A stretch of 64,000 nt of DNA from Candidatus Dormiibacterota bacterium (GTDB taxonomy: Bacteria; Vulcanimicrobiota; Vulcanimicrobiia; Vulcanimicrobiales; Vulcanimicrobiaceae), in NCBI GenBank assembly GCA_035532835.1, contig DATKQG010000009.1, positions 1-64,000 on the forward strand, given 5' to 3'. Under the pieces are notes generated by a model. That model did no database searches, was not told the DNA's origin, and worked only from the letters and a program-made list of their open reading frames with translations. Made by a program: the position numbers and the translations under genes. Shown here in pieces: positions 18,530 to 26,665 of this stretch; the first letter of the stretch is position 1, and each line of letters opens with the position of its first letter.

Positions 18530-18856
18530 TTACCAATCTCCCATCCGATCTTCATCGACTTCCCCCTCGAAGGCGACGACTCCGGCGGGCAGTACCGCGG
18601 CGTACAACGGCACGCCGCGAAAGCGCAACTGCTCGTTATGCGCCGATTCGCCGCCGCTGAAGACGCGGCAGAAGCGCACGAGGACGTCGGGGCTGCAACG
18701 CGCGAGTTGCGGCGCGACGTTGTAGGTTTGGACGAATCGGTCGAAGGCGCCCTCAAAGGCCTGCGCGGCAAACTCCGCGCCCAAACGCACTTCGCGGCGT
18801 ACGTGTTCCAGGTAAGCCTCCCCGGCTGGACGAACTCGCCGACGCGTGCCCGCCAT
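18530..18856 (-). CDS. Hypothetical small protein
   Basis: A 108-residue protein (starts MAGTRRRVRP) with no recognised family. It has a basic N-terminus, a helical middle (LGAEFAAQAFEGAFDRFVQ) and an acidic end (GEVDEDRMGDW). Its ATG (18856-18854) overlaps the folD ATG on the opposite strand by two bases, so each gene's promoter must lie in the other's coding region. The stop precedes the TlpA-like gene, so it is probably first in that operon. Coding-like base use supports a real gene, but there is no functional evidence. Confidence 0.55.
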   Translation of the reverse strand: MAGTRRRVRPAGEAYLEHVRREVRLGAEFAAQAFEGAFDRFVQTYNVAPQLARCSPDVLVRFCRVFSGGESAHNEQLRFRGVPLYAAVLPAGVVAFEGEVDEDRMGDW

Positions 18857-19718
18857 GATTCTGGACGGCAAAGCCCTTGCCGCCGAGCTCCGAACGGAAC
18901 TCCTTGCGCGAACGAATGCGCTACGCGAGTCGGGGATTCATCCTAAGCTCGCGATCATCTTCGTCGGTGAGAATGAATCGAGCGTTGCCTACGTTCGCAA
19001 TTTGATAAAAACCGGGGAGCGGGTCGGCGTGGCGGTCGAGATCGATCGGCTCGACGAGCGAGCGAGCGCGGCACAGATTCGCCGGCGGCTCGAACGGCTC
19101 CGCGACGACGACAGCGTCCACGGCGTGATGCTCCAGCAGCCGCTCCCGCCCCATCTCTCCATCCGCGAGATCGCCGATGCGATTCCGGCCCATAAAGACG
19201 TGGACGGAACGCATCCGACCAATCAGGGCAATCTCGCGTTCGGCAGCGGGACCGAATTCGTGCCGGCTACGCCGGCCGCGGTCATGCTGCTGCTCGAACG
19301 CAGCCCGCATTGGCCGTTGCGCGGTCGCAACGCGGTTATGATCGGCCGCTCGATCGTGGTCGGCGCTCCGGTCGCGATGTTGATGCTCGCGCAAGATGCG
19401 ACCGTCACCGTGCTCCATAAGGAGTCGCAAAGCTTGCAGCCCTACACGCGCATGGCCGACGTTGTCGTGGTGGCGACCGGGGTTCCCGATTTGATTCGCG
19501 GTGAGGACATCAAGCCGGGTGCGACCGTCATCGACGTCGGCACGACGGTCGTCAACGGCGTACTGCGCGGCGACGTGGAGTTTGCGAGCGCCGCGGCAGT
19601 TGCCGGAGCGATCACGCCCGTGCCGGGCGGGGTCGGGCCGGTCACCAACGTCGCTCTGCTGCGCAACGTCGTTTCGTCGGCCGAAGCGCTCCGAGCGGGC
19701 GGTCGCGGCGAGGCTTAG
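18855..19718 (+). CDS. folD: Bifunctional methylene-THF dehydrogenase/cyclohydrolase
   Basis: A 287-residue FolD. It begins MILDGKALAAELR, the usual family start, so ATG 18855 is preferred to GTG 18846. Motifs are SSVAYVRNLIKTGE (Tyr/Lys catalytic pair), VMLQQPLPPH, PAHKDVDGTHPTNQG, VMIGRSIVVGAPVAMLM (NADP-binding) and ITPVPGGVGPVTNVALL. It interconverts 5,10-methylene-, methenyl- and 10-formyl-tetrahydrofolate in the cytosol. The 3' end overlaps the convergent Lon-N gene by 4 bases. Confidence 0.96.
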   Translation: MILDGKALAAELRTELLARTNALRESGIHPKLAIIFVGENESSVAYVRNLIKTGERVGVAVEIDRLDERASAAQIRRRLERLRDDDSVHGVMLQQPLPPHLSIREIADAIPAHKDVDGTHPTNQGNLAFGSGTEFVPATPAAVMLLLERSPHWPLRGRNAVMIGRSIVVGAPVAMLMLAQDATVTVLHKESQSLQPYTRMADVVVVATGVPDLIRGEDIKPGATVIDVGTTVVNGVLRGDVEFASAAAVAGAITPVPGGVGPVTNVALLRNVVSSAEALRAGGRGEA

Positions 19719-20428
19719 TTCAGCGAGAAGAACTTCCCGAAGAATCGCTCCTGATCGAGACGGTAACTGAGGTCTTCTCCATCGTCTTGGCGCGCCTGCA
19801 ATTCGGTGCGGCGCCGCTCGAGCAGACGCGTCAACTGCGGCAAGAGGCGTTCGAGAAAGCCGAGTTCCGCGCGCAAGCGCGCCTTGGTATCGTCCAGCTC
19901 TAAGAGACGTTGTTTGACCGTTTCCGCCACTTGGAGCGCATCGCCGATGAGGAACGACGTGCCGGCCGCGTCGCCGGGAAGCTCGACGTTCGTCTCCTGG
20001 CCGGAAAATTCCACGAGCATCTCGACGTACTCCAAGAATAGCGAGCGCACGCGTCCGCGCAGATCGTCGCTCTCGTCGTCTTCCGCAAGATCTTCATCCA
20101 GCAACTCGGCTTCAACGGTCAGAAACGGCTCGCGACTGACGATCGAGCGAATCCGAAAACGTTCGCGACCGATCGTGGAGATGAAAAATCGCCCGAAAGG
20201 AAGCGGTTGAACGTCGACGATTTCTGCGATCGACCCGATGTCGTGCGGCTCCACGGCGGGATCGCCGGCCTCCGCTCCGCCCGCGATCAGGGCGACGCCG
20301 AATCCCTCGCCCGATTCCAAGCACTCGTTGATCATCTGCTTGTAGCGCGGCTCGAAGACGTGGAGGTTGAGCACCGCGCCGGGAAAGAGCACGGAATTGA
20401 GGGGAAACAGACGCAATCTGCGAGCCAT
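19715..20428 (-). CDS. Lon N-terminal-domain (substrate-binding) protein
   Basis: A 237-residue protein of the LON substrate-binding-domain family without protease or ATPase domains. The N-terminal LRLFPLNSVLFPGAVLNLHVFEPRYKQM is split across the classic start; PLPFGRFFISTIGRERFRI follows. Residues ~130-237 are helical and acidic. Stand-alone Lon-N proteins are widespread, with poorly defined roles in substrate recognition. The ATG at 20428 gives the standard start MARRLRLFPL. Confidence 0.88.
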   Translation of the reverse strand: MARRLRLFPLNSVLFPGAVLNLHVFEPRYKQMINECLESGEGFGVALIAGGAEAGDPAVEPHDIGSIAEIVDVQPLPFGRFFISTIGRERFRIRSIVSREPFLTVEAELLDEDLAEDDESDDLRGRVRSLFLEYVEMLVEFSGQETNVELPGDAAGTSFLIGDALQVAETVKQRLLELDDTKARLRAELGFLERLLPQLTRLLERRRTELQARQDDGEDLSYRLDQERFFGKFFSLN

Positions 20429-20485
20429 TGGATGCAACTGCTTCGGGGAGGTCGGGGCTGGTTCCCGGCCAACTCCGCAGGGACC

Positions 20486-21115
20486 ATGGAAGAGACGCTA
20501 CACTATTTGGAGGCGGCGCACCCCAATCCGCACCCGCTTCTGCTGGAGCTGGAGCAGCACGGGCGCAAGGACGGCATACCGATCGTCGCGCGCGATACCG
20601 GTCGCCTGCTTTCCACGCTGGTCCACGCCATGCAAGCCAATCGCATCCTCGAGATCGGCACCGCCTATGGGTATTCGACGCTGTGGATGGCCCTCGCGCA
20701 GCCGCCGGCGGGTAAAATCTGGACGGTCGACCCGGATTACGATCGAACCGAGGTTGCGATGACGTACTTCAAACGTGCCGGCGAAGACGACTACATCGAG
20801 ATCATCAATACGCCGGCCCTCCAGTTGCTGGAGAATTTTCCGCAGCGCAACCTCGACATCGTCTTCATCGATGCCAACAAGACCGAATACGCGAGCTATC
20901 TCGACCTCGCGATTCCGATGCTTAAATTATCGGGCGTGGTCGTCATCGATAACTGCCTCCTCGACGGGCGCGTTGCCGACCCGCCGAGTAAAGACGACAG
21001 CGACGACGTGCGCGCGATGCGCGCCTTCAATGAATATTTTTTACGCCATCCGCATTTAGATGCGACGATTCTTCCGCTGGGTGACGGCACGGGCATCGGC
21101 GCGCGCATCAAGTGA
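20486..21115 (+). CDS. O-methyltransferase (class I SAM, family 3)
   Basis: A 209-residue SAM-dependent methyltransferase similar to the caffeoyl-CoA/catechol O-methyltransferase group. Motif I is ILEIGTAYGYSTLWMA, then IWTVDPDYDRTEVA and the DIVFIDANKTEYASYLDLAI block with metal-site-like Asp and Asn; the end is VVVIDNCLLDGRVADP. The ATG at 20486 follows AGGGACC and gives a normal-length enzyme. It is coupled to the next gene by a GTGA overlap. Substrate unknown. Confidence 0.9.
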   Translation: MEETLHYLEAAHPNPHPLLLELEQHGRKDGIPIVARDTGRLLSTLVHAMQANRILEIGTAYGYSTLWMALAQPPAGKIWTVDPDYDRTEVAMTYFKRAGEDDYIEIINTPALQLLENFPQRNLDIVFIDANKTEYASYLDLAIPMLKLSGVVVIDNCLLDGRVADPPSKDDSDDVRAMRAFNEYFLRHPHLDATILPLGDGTGIGARIK

Positions 21116-21591
21116 ACGCTCTCGATTTTCGCTCCGCGATGCGGCATTATCCCACCGGCGTCACCGTTGCGACAAGCCTGAAGGACGGCGAGCCGCGCGG
21201 CATCACGCTTAACGCATTCGCCAGCGTCTCCGCCGATCCGCCGATGCTCTTGATCTGCGTAAATCGCGAAGCTCGCACCTATCTTTATATCTCGACCTCG
21301 CGCATTTTCTGCGTCAACGTCCTGGCGAGTTCCCAACGCGAACTCGCGGAGCGTTTCTCCGGTAAAATCCGCGAACATCAATTCGACGACATCGCCTTCG
21401 ACACCGATACAACAGGAGCGCCGGTGCTACGCGATGCGATCGCGCACTTCGATTGCGAGGTCGCGCAGGAGCATCACGTGGAGTCGCACTCCATTTTCAT
21501 CGGCCGCGTCCTCTCGTGCGCCTCTCGCCCGGGTTCGCCGCTGGGCTATTTCAACGGCGGCTTTCACGATTTCGGGATCGCACTCACGTGA
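21112..21591 (+). CDS. Flavin reductase-like FMN-binding protein
   Basis: A 159-residue flavin reductase-domain protein. Typical motifs are MRHYPTGVTVATSLKDGEPRG near the start (split family pattern YPTGVTVVT), GITLNAFASVSADPPMLL and the end GSPLGYFNGGFHDFG. Such proteins bind FMN and supply reduced flavin to monooxygenases, or act as oxidoreductases. It starts at GTG, overlapping the methyltransferase stop, and its stop overlaps the next GTG, which makes a tight three-gene operon. Confidence 0.9.
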   Translation: MNALDFRSAMRHYPTGVTVATSLKDGEPRGITLNAFASVSADPPMLLICVNREARTYLYISTSRIFCVNVLASSQRELAERFSGKIREHQFDDIAFDTDTTGAPVLRDAIAHFDCEVAQEHHVESHSIFIGRVLSCASRPGSPLGYFNGGFHDFGIALT

Positions 21592-22226
21592 CGATCGAAA
21601 CCTTCGCGGTCGGCCGGCTCGGATGCAATTGCACCATCATCTGCGACGACGATAGCAAGACCGCCATCGTCGTCGACGGCGGGGATGGTGTAGACGACGT
21701 TATGGAGCGGCTGGACGCTCGCGGATTACGCGCGACGCTGCTGATCCATACGCACGCGCACTTCGATCATATCGGCGACGTGGGGCGCCTGCGGGATCGT
21801 ACGGACGCCAAAGCCCTCCTCCATCCGGGAGATCTGCCGCTCTATCGCGCGCTGCCGCTTCAAGCCAAGTGGGCCGGTATGGACCGCGTGCCGCGCGTCG
21901 TCGATCTCGACGGCGATCTGCGAGACGGCGATAGCCTCAATGTGGGCGCCGCCCGGATCGACGTACATCACACGCCCGGGCATACGCCGGGAAGCGTCTG
22001 TTTCGCCGTTCGCGATCGCGAAGGTGCGACGGTACTCTTAACCGGCGACACGCTATTCGCGGGATCGATCGGGCGCTGGGATTTGGGTGGAACGTCGATG
22101 GAAGACATCGTCGCGTCGATTCACGCCAAACTGATGGACTATCCCGACGCGACGGCGGTCATTCCGGGCCATGGCAACTTTACGACTATCGGGATAGAGC
22201 GGAGCTCAAATCCCTATTTGCAGTAG
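21588..22226 (+). CDS. MBL-fold hydrolase (glyoxalase II-like)
   Basis: A 212-residue metallo-beta-lactamase-fold enzyme with the zinc motif HTHAHFDHIGD (HxHxDH), then HHTPGHTPGSVCF, LLTGDTLFAGSIGRWDLGG and VIPGHGNFTTIG. This ligand set is that of the glyoxalase II/YcbL group, which hydrolyses glutathione-type thioesters or related substrates. GTG 21588 overlaps the previous stop. The enzyme probably works with the flavin reductase and methyltransferase encoded upstream, but no pathway can be named. Confidence 0.9.
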   Translation: MTIETFAVGRLGCNCTIICDDDSKTAIVVDGGDGVDDVMERLDARGLRATLLIHTHAHFDHIGDVGRLRDRTDAKALLHPGDLPLYRALPLQAKWAGMDRVPRVVDLDGDLRDGDSLNVGAARIDVHHTPGHTPGSVCFAVRDREGATVLLTGDTLFAGSIGRWDLGGTSMEDIVASIHAKLMDYPDATAVIPGHGNFTTIGIERSSNPYLQ

Positions 22227-22243
22227 CGAGAAATAACGCGCTA

Positions 22244-22729
22244 TCAGCGCAGGCGGATCAACACCTTGCCGTCGGAGGGCTCGGGCGCCGCATCCTTCGC
22301 GGCCGGAGCGGCCGGTCGGACGGGCGCTTCCATCGCCGCGTAGTCCGGAACGGTTCCGGCGGCGACCTTCGATCGATAATCCGCGATCGCGGTATGCAGC
22401 GCTTCCAGCGCGCGCTGCGGATAATCTTTCTTCTTCTCCGGATACCCTTTGAGCTCGCTATCGATATCGCTCTCGGAAATAGCGCTCGCTTCGTCGATCG
22501 TCTTGCCACGCGCGAGGTGCACGACGAGGCTGCAGGTCGCCGTACCGAAGCCGCAACCGGTCGTGAAATAGGAGATATCCTCGATCACCGCGCCGGGGCC
22601 GACTTTTAAGAAAAAGTTGTACATATCCCCGCACGAGTCGCTGAAATACTCACCGCTTGCGGTCGGATGGTCCATCGTCTGGAATCCGGGCCGGTCTTCG
22701 ACCAATTGCTGAAATTTCTGAAAATCCAC
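22244..22729 (-). CDS. NifU/IscU-like Fe-S scaffold lacking the third cysteine
   Basis: A 161-residue protein with an N-terminal NifU/IscU fold: SCGDMYNFFLKVGPG, then YFTTGCGFGTATCSLVVHLARGK. The first two ligand cysteines are present (C33 and that in TTGCG). The usual third Cys, in a K-x-H-C-like motif, is replaced in KKKDYPQRALEALHTAI; an extra Cys occurs in TATCS. The last ~45 residues are Pro/Ala-rich. It is transcribed after sufR in the same direction, opposite to a second, canonical SufU (26666-27058). It may be a specialised or structural scaffold. Confidence 0.8.
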   Translation of the reverse strand: MDFQKFQQLVEDRPGFQTMDHPTASGEYFSDSCGDMYNFFLKVGPGAVIEDISYFTTGCGFGTATCSLVVHLARGKTIDEASAISESDIDSELKGYPEKKKDYPQRALEALHTAIADYRSKVAAGTVPDYAAMEAPVRPAAPAAKDAAPEPSDGKVLIRLR

Positions 22730-22743
22730 GGGTCCTGGTCTCC

Positions 22744-23391
22744 TTAGCGAGTTGTCTCTAGCGCCTGCGGCTGTAGCTCAAACCGGCATGCCTTGCCGCC
22801 GGTTGCGATCGATTCGGTCTGCGTATGCTCGCCGCCCAACGTTTCATCCATGACGTGGTGGATCACCTGACACATCTCCGGATGCTCTTTTGCAACATCC
22901 GAATACGGGCAGTTGTGTTCGACCAATTCGAATCCACCATCGATCAAGCTGTACTCCGCGACGACGCCGTTGGAACGCAGCACGTCGGTGAGTTGCGCGA
23001 CCTTTCCCTGTACGCTGCCGGCGGTGACCCGGCGCTTGGCTTTATCGACGGCTCGACGAGCGATCCCATCGAAAATCTGCTCGAGAGCCGAGTGCCCGTA
23101 CTGGTCTTTGACCTCACGGAGCACCGCGGAAAGCATCTTGTCGTACTGTTGGGGAAAGAGACGATCGGCATTGGAGGTGAGCGAGAATTCCAGGGTCGGC
23201 TTGGTCGGCCCCCGGCGGACGGACTTCTCCACCACGAGTTCGTCGCGCTCGAGCACGACGAGCTGCTGGCGAACGGCGTTCGGCGAGAGCCCGAATACTG
23301 CAGCAAGCTCGGCTGCCGAGGCCGTGCCCCGGCGGCGAAGCTCCGCGACGATCTTGCCGCGCGTGGACTTGAAAAAGCGATCGACCTGCAT
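22744..23391 (-). CDS. sufR: SufR-type Fe-S-sensing repressor
   Basis: A 215-residue winged-helix regulator. Residues ~1-75 hold a DeoR/ArsR-like HTH (ASAAELAAVFGLSPNAVRQQ); the C-terminal half has the SufR cysteine pattern, C in EHNCPYSDV, C in HPEMCQVIHH and C in GGKACRF, which in SufR binds a 4Fe-4S or 2Fe-2S cluster. SufR represses the suf operon when its cluster is intact. It is divergent from sufC and faces it across a 131-base promoter region, as in cyanobacteria and mycobacteria. Its predicted promoter leaves only about 7 bases of leader. Confidence 0.88.
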   Translation of the reverse strand: MQVDRFFKSTRGKIVAELRRRGTASAAELAAVFGLSPNAVRQQLVVLERDELVVEKSVRRGPTKPTLEFSLTSNADRLFPQQYDKMLSAVLREVKDQYGHSALEQIFDGIARRAVDKAKRRVTAGSVQGKVAQLTDVLRSNGVVAEYSLIDGGFELVEHNCPYSDVAKEHPEMCQVIHHVMDETLGGEHTQTESIATGGKACRFELQPQALETTR

Positions 23392-23404
23392 TTTTGGTAC
23401 TTGT

Positions 23405-23433
23405 ATGCTAGCACGGGCGCCGGAGATAGTAAA
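23405..23433 (-). promoter_or_regulatory. Predicted sufR promoter
   Basis: On the minus strand there is a -35 TTTACT (23433-23428), a 17-base spacer and a -10 TAGCAT (23410-23405). Transcription would start near 23398, only about 7 bases before the sufR ATG, so the mRNA would be almost leaderless; no Shine-Dalgarno motif is present. Confidence 0.6.
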
Positions 23434-23441
23434 GTTTATCC

Positions 23442-23471
23442 TTGACTTTCTGCGGGCCCGTCGGATACGAT
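23442..23471 (+). promoter_or_regulatory. Predicted suf operon promoter
   Basis: A -35 TTGACT (23442-23447) and a -10 TACGAT (23466-23471) are separated by 18 bases, which leaves a leader of about 45 bases before the sufC GTG. The sequence lies back to back with the predicted sufR promoter, so SufR binding in this interval could control both. Confidence 0.65.
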
Positions 23472-23522
23472 ACCCAAGCGGGATACCCCGCCGTTTTTCA
23501 TCATCATCAAGGGAGCCACAGC

Positions 23523-24293
23523 GTGTCCGACCAGGGCCTTCGCATCACCGACCTGCATTGCAGCGTAGATGGCAACGAGATCCTCAAAGGGATCGACCTC
23601 GTCGTCGAGCCGGGGAGCGTCCACGCTCTGATGGGGCCGAACGGTAGCGGCAAATCAACGCTTGCCTTCTCGCTCACCGGGCATCCGCACTACACGATCA
23701 CCGGCGGCACCGCGACGCTCGACGGCACGGACCTGCTGGCCCTGCCCCCCGACAAACGCGCGAAAGCCGGGCTCTTCCTCTCCTTTCAGTACCCCGCCGC
23801 GATCCCGGGCGTGAAGGTGGCGAACTTTCTGTTCGCCGCGCGCCAGACGGTGAAGCCCGGCGAATTGACGCCCGGCAAGTTCCGCGCGCTGCTGCTTGAA
23901 AAGATGGACGTGCTGGGCATGGACCCGTCGTTCTTGGGTCGCTATCTCAATGACGGATTCTCGGGCGGCGAAAAGAAGCGCCTCGAAATGTTGCAGATGG
24001 CCGTTTTAGGCCCCAAATACGCCGTGCTGGATGAGACCGATTCCGGGCTCGACGTCGACGCACTCAAGTATGTCGGCGACTCGGTGAAATCGCTCCGAGA
24101 GAGCGGCGAAGGGAAAAAGACCGGCTTCCTCATCATCACCCACTATCCGCGCATTCTGCAGCACATTACGGCAGACGTCGTCCACGTGATGATGGATGGC
24201 CGCATCGTCAAGACCGGCGGCCCGGATTTAGCCCAGCGGATCGAGCGCGAAGGTTACGATACGATTCGTGAGGAGACCGCCGCTCGTGCCTAG
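23523..24293 (+). CDS. sufC: SufC Fe-S assembly ATPase
   Basis: A 256-residue ABC-type ATPase. Walker A is MGPNGSGKSTLAFSL, the signature FSGGEKKRLEMLQMA and Walker B AVLDETDSGLDVDALK, all with the SufC-specific wording. SufC drives the SufB/SufD scaffold in the cytosol. GTG 23523 follows GGGAG by 8 bases and gives the usual start (SDQGLRITDLH). It is the first gene of the plus-strand suf operon; the SufD-like gene starts within its last codons. Confidence 0.95.
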   Translation: MSDQGLRITDLHCSVDGNEILKGIDLVVEPGSVHALMGPNGSGKSTLAFSLTGHPHYTITGGTATLDGTDLLALPPDKRAKAGLFLSFQYPAAIPGVKVANFLFAARQTVKPGELTPGKFRALLLEKMDVLGMDPSFLGRYLNDGFSGGEKKRLEMLQMAVLGPKYAVLDETDSGLDVDALKYVGDSVKSLRESGEGKKTGFLIITHYPRILQHITADVVHVMMDGRIVKTGGPDLAQRIEREGYDTIREETAARA

Positions 24294-25407
24294 CGCGACC
24301 CTTACCGATCGCGAGCGACATCTGGAGCGCTTTCACGCAACCCGGTCGGGCCGCGAGAAACCCGGACGCTATTGGAAGATCGATCTCGAAGCCGTCAAGA
24401 TCCCGAGCGACGCGAAGCCGGGCGGCAGCGTATCGATCGACGCGCCTTCGAGCGTTATCGCGGTCGACATGCAGGTCGCACTCCGCGACCATGCGGCGGC
24501 GTTGGCGCGGGTCGCCGGCGTCGCGACGGAGCCGCAGCATAAGTTCGCGCACCTCACCGCAGCCTTTGCGGGCTTGGGCGCATTGATTCACCTTCCCGCA
24601 GATCGCGCCATCGACGAGCCGATCGTCGTGACCTATCGCGCGCAGGGCGCTGGCACCCTGTTCCCCCACACCGTCGTGCTCGCCGAACGCGGCGCCCGCG
24701 CGACCGTCATCGAGCGTATCGAAACCGGCGATGGAGCGTTCGTCTGCGGCGTTAGCGAGATCGTCACCGAGGAGCACGCGGATATCACGTATGCCGCCGT
24801 GCAAACGCTGCCGCTGGACGCGCGTTCGTTTTTTACCCGCGCCGCCAAACCCGGCATCAACGCGCGCATCGCCTGGGCCACCGCCGATATCGGTGCCGGG
24901 CTCGCGGTCTGCGACATCGCGACGGCGATCGAGCACCCCGGAATCGAAGCCAACGTGGCGTCGCTCTTCTTTCCCACCGGCACCCAACACGTCGATATCG
25001 TGAGCACGGTCGACCATCGTGCCGGCCACTCTACCTCGCAGACGTTGGTGAAATCGGCCGCGAACGGACGCGGCCAGGCGCGCTACCTCGGTAACATCCG
25101 CATCGCCGCGCACGCGCAGGGCAGCGAAGCCGGCCTACGCGACGACGCGCTCTTACTCTCGAAACAGGCGCACATCGATTCGATCCCGGCGCTGGAAATT
25201 GCGGCTAACGACGTCAAGGCCTTTCACGGCGCGACGGTCGGCGCGATCGATGACGAGCAACTCTTCTATATGACCAGTCGCGGCATCGACCGCCAGCAGG
25301 CCGAACGGATGATCGCTCTCGGATTCTTCGAGCCGGTGATCGACCGTTTCCCCACCCAGACGCTGCGCGACGAATTGCACGACGCCCTCCCAAACAAGGT
25401 GCTGTAA
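24286..25407 (+). CDS. sufD: SufB/SufD-family Fe-S assembly protein (SufD-like)
   Basis: A protein of about 373 residues from the SufBD family. The conserved C-terminal core reads SIPALEIAANDVKAFHGATVG, followed by LFYMTSRGIDRQQAERMI. The His of the SufD HGAT motif is kept, but the neighbouring Cys of E. coli SufD (in KCSHGAT) is Ala/Phe here, and the SufB-specific Cys of QLFYCQ is Met. No sufB lies beside it, so either sufB is elsewhere or this protein serves alone with SufC. GTG 24286 overlaps sufC; a GTG at 24268 is an alternative. Confidence 0.88.
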   Translation: MPSATLTDRERHLERFHATRSGREKPGRYWKIDLEAVKIPSDAKPGGSVSIDAPSSVIAVDMQVALRDHAAALARVAGVATEPQHKFAHLTAAFAGLGALIHLPADRAIDEPIVVTYRAQGAGTLFPHTVVLAERGARATVIERIETGDGAFVCGVSEIVTEEHADITYAAVQTLPLDARSFFTRAAKPGINARIAWATADIGAGLAVCDIATAIEHPGIEANVASLFFPTGTQHVDIVSTVDHRAGHSTSQTLVKSAANGRGQARYLGNIRIAAHAQGSEAGLRDDALLLSKQAHIDSIPALEIAANDVKAFHGATVGAIDDEQLFYMTSRGIDRQQAERMIALGFFEPVIDRFPTQTLRDELHDALPNKVL

Positions 25408-25412
25408 CGGGC

Positions 25413-26663
25413 ATGCTGCAGGCTACGCCGTCGGAAGCCTCGTTCGCGCGCATCGCGCAGGATTTCCCGATCCTCGCGCATCCGACGTCACGCGGTAAGC
25501 GTCTGGTCTATCTGGACTCCGCCGCGACCTCGCAGAAGCCGCAGGCGATGATCGATGCGTTAGTCGAGTATTACTCGGAGTACAACGCCAACATCCATCG
25601 CGGCGTCTACGAAATAGCCGCGCGCGCAACCGATGCCTTCGAGGCGGCCCGGGCCAAGGTCGCGCGCTTCATCAACGCCACGCCCGAAGAAATCATCTGG
25701 ACCCGCAACGCGACCGAGGCGATCAATCTCGTAGCGTACGCCTGGGGCAACGCGAACGTCAAACCCGGCGATGCGATCTTGGTATCGCAACTCGAGCATC
25801 ATTCGAATCTCGTGCCGTGGCAACTCCTGGCGCAGCGGACCGGCGCAACGCTCCGCTTTATCCCTATCGACGAACGCGGCGTCCACGTTCTCGACGATCT
25901 CGAAACGCTGCTGAAGGGCGTGAAACTCGTAGCGCTCTCGCACGTGAGCAACACGCTCGGCACGATCGCTCCGCTCGAACGCATCATCCCGCGCGCCCGC
26001 GCCGCCGGTGCGGTGGTGCTGATCGACGGCGCGCAAGCGGCCCCGCACCTGCCCGTCGACGTTCGCGCGCTCGATGCCGATTTCTACGCCATAAGCGCGC
26101 ACAAGATGCTCGGGCCGACGGGTATCGGCGTGCTGTACGGTAAGCGCGCGTTGCTCGAGGCGATGCCACCGTTCTTAACCGGTGGCGACATGATCCACAC
26201 CGTTTCGTACGAGCGTTCGACCTTCAACGATCTCCCGTGGAAATTCGAAGCCGGAACGAGCAATATCGCGGACGCCATCGCGTTCGGCGCGGCCATCGAC
26301 TACCTCGCCGCGATCGGCATGGATCGCGTTCGCGAGCACGAGAAGCATTTGGTAGCCTACGCGCTCGAACGCCTGGGTACGCTCAAACCTCGCGGACTCG
26401 CGATCTACGGCCCGCAAGATCCCGCGCTCATCTCGGGCGTGCTCTCGTTCAATTTTGCCGACATTCACGCGCACGATCTGGCGTCGATCCTGGACACCGA
26501 AGGAATCTGCATTCGCGCGGGGCACCACTGCACGATGCCTCTGATGGCGAAAATGGGCTGGCCGGCAACTGCTCGCGCGTCCTTCTATATCTATAATAGC
26601 GAAACCGACATCGATGCCTTGCTGGTGGGGCTCGAAAAAGCAGCGCAGGTTTTTAAAATTTAA
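25413..26663 (+). CDS. sufS: SufS cysteine desulfurase
   Basis: A 416-residue group II cysteine desulfurase. The PLP Lys lies in DFYAISAHKMLGPTGIGVLY and the catalytic Cys373 in CIRAGHHCTMPLM, the SufS-type loop; other motifs are YLDSAATSQKP, NIHRGVYEIA and SQLEHHSNLVPW. SufS takes sulfur from cysteine and passes it to SufU. It begins five bases after the SufD-like gene and is followed two bases later by sufU. Confidence 0.95.
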   Translation: MLQATPSEASFARIAQDFPILAHPTSRGKRLVYLDSAATSQKPQAMIDALVEYYSEYNANIHRGVYEIAARATDAFEAARAKVARFINATPEEIIWTRNATEAINLVAYAWGNANVKPGDAILVSQLEHHSNLVPWQLLAQRTGATLRFIPIDERGVHVLDDLETLLKGVKLVALSHVSNTLGTIAPLERIIPRARAAGAVVLIDGAQAAPHLPVDVRALDADFYAISAHKMLGPTGIGVLYGKRALLEAMPPFLTGGDMIHTVSYERSTFNDLPWKFEAGTSNIADAIAFGAAIDYLAAIGMDRVREHEKHLVAYALERLGTLKPRGLAIYGPQDPALISGVLSFNFADIHAHDLASILDTEGICIRAGHHCTMPLMAKMGWPATARASFYIYNSETDIDALLVGLEKAAQVFKI

Positions 26664-26665
26664 CG

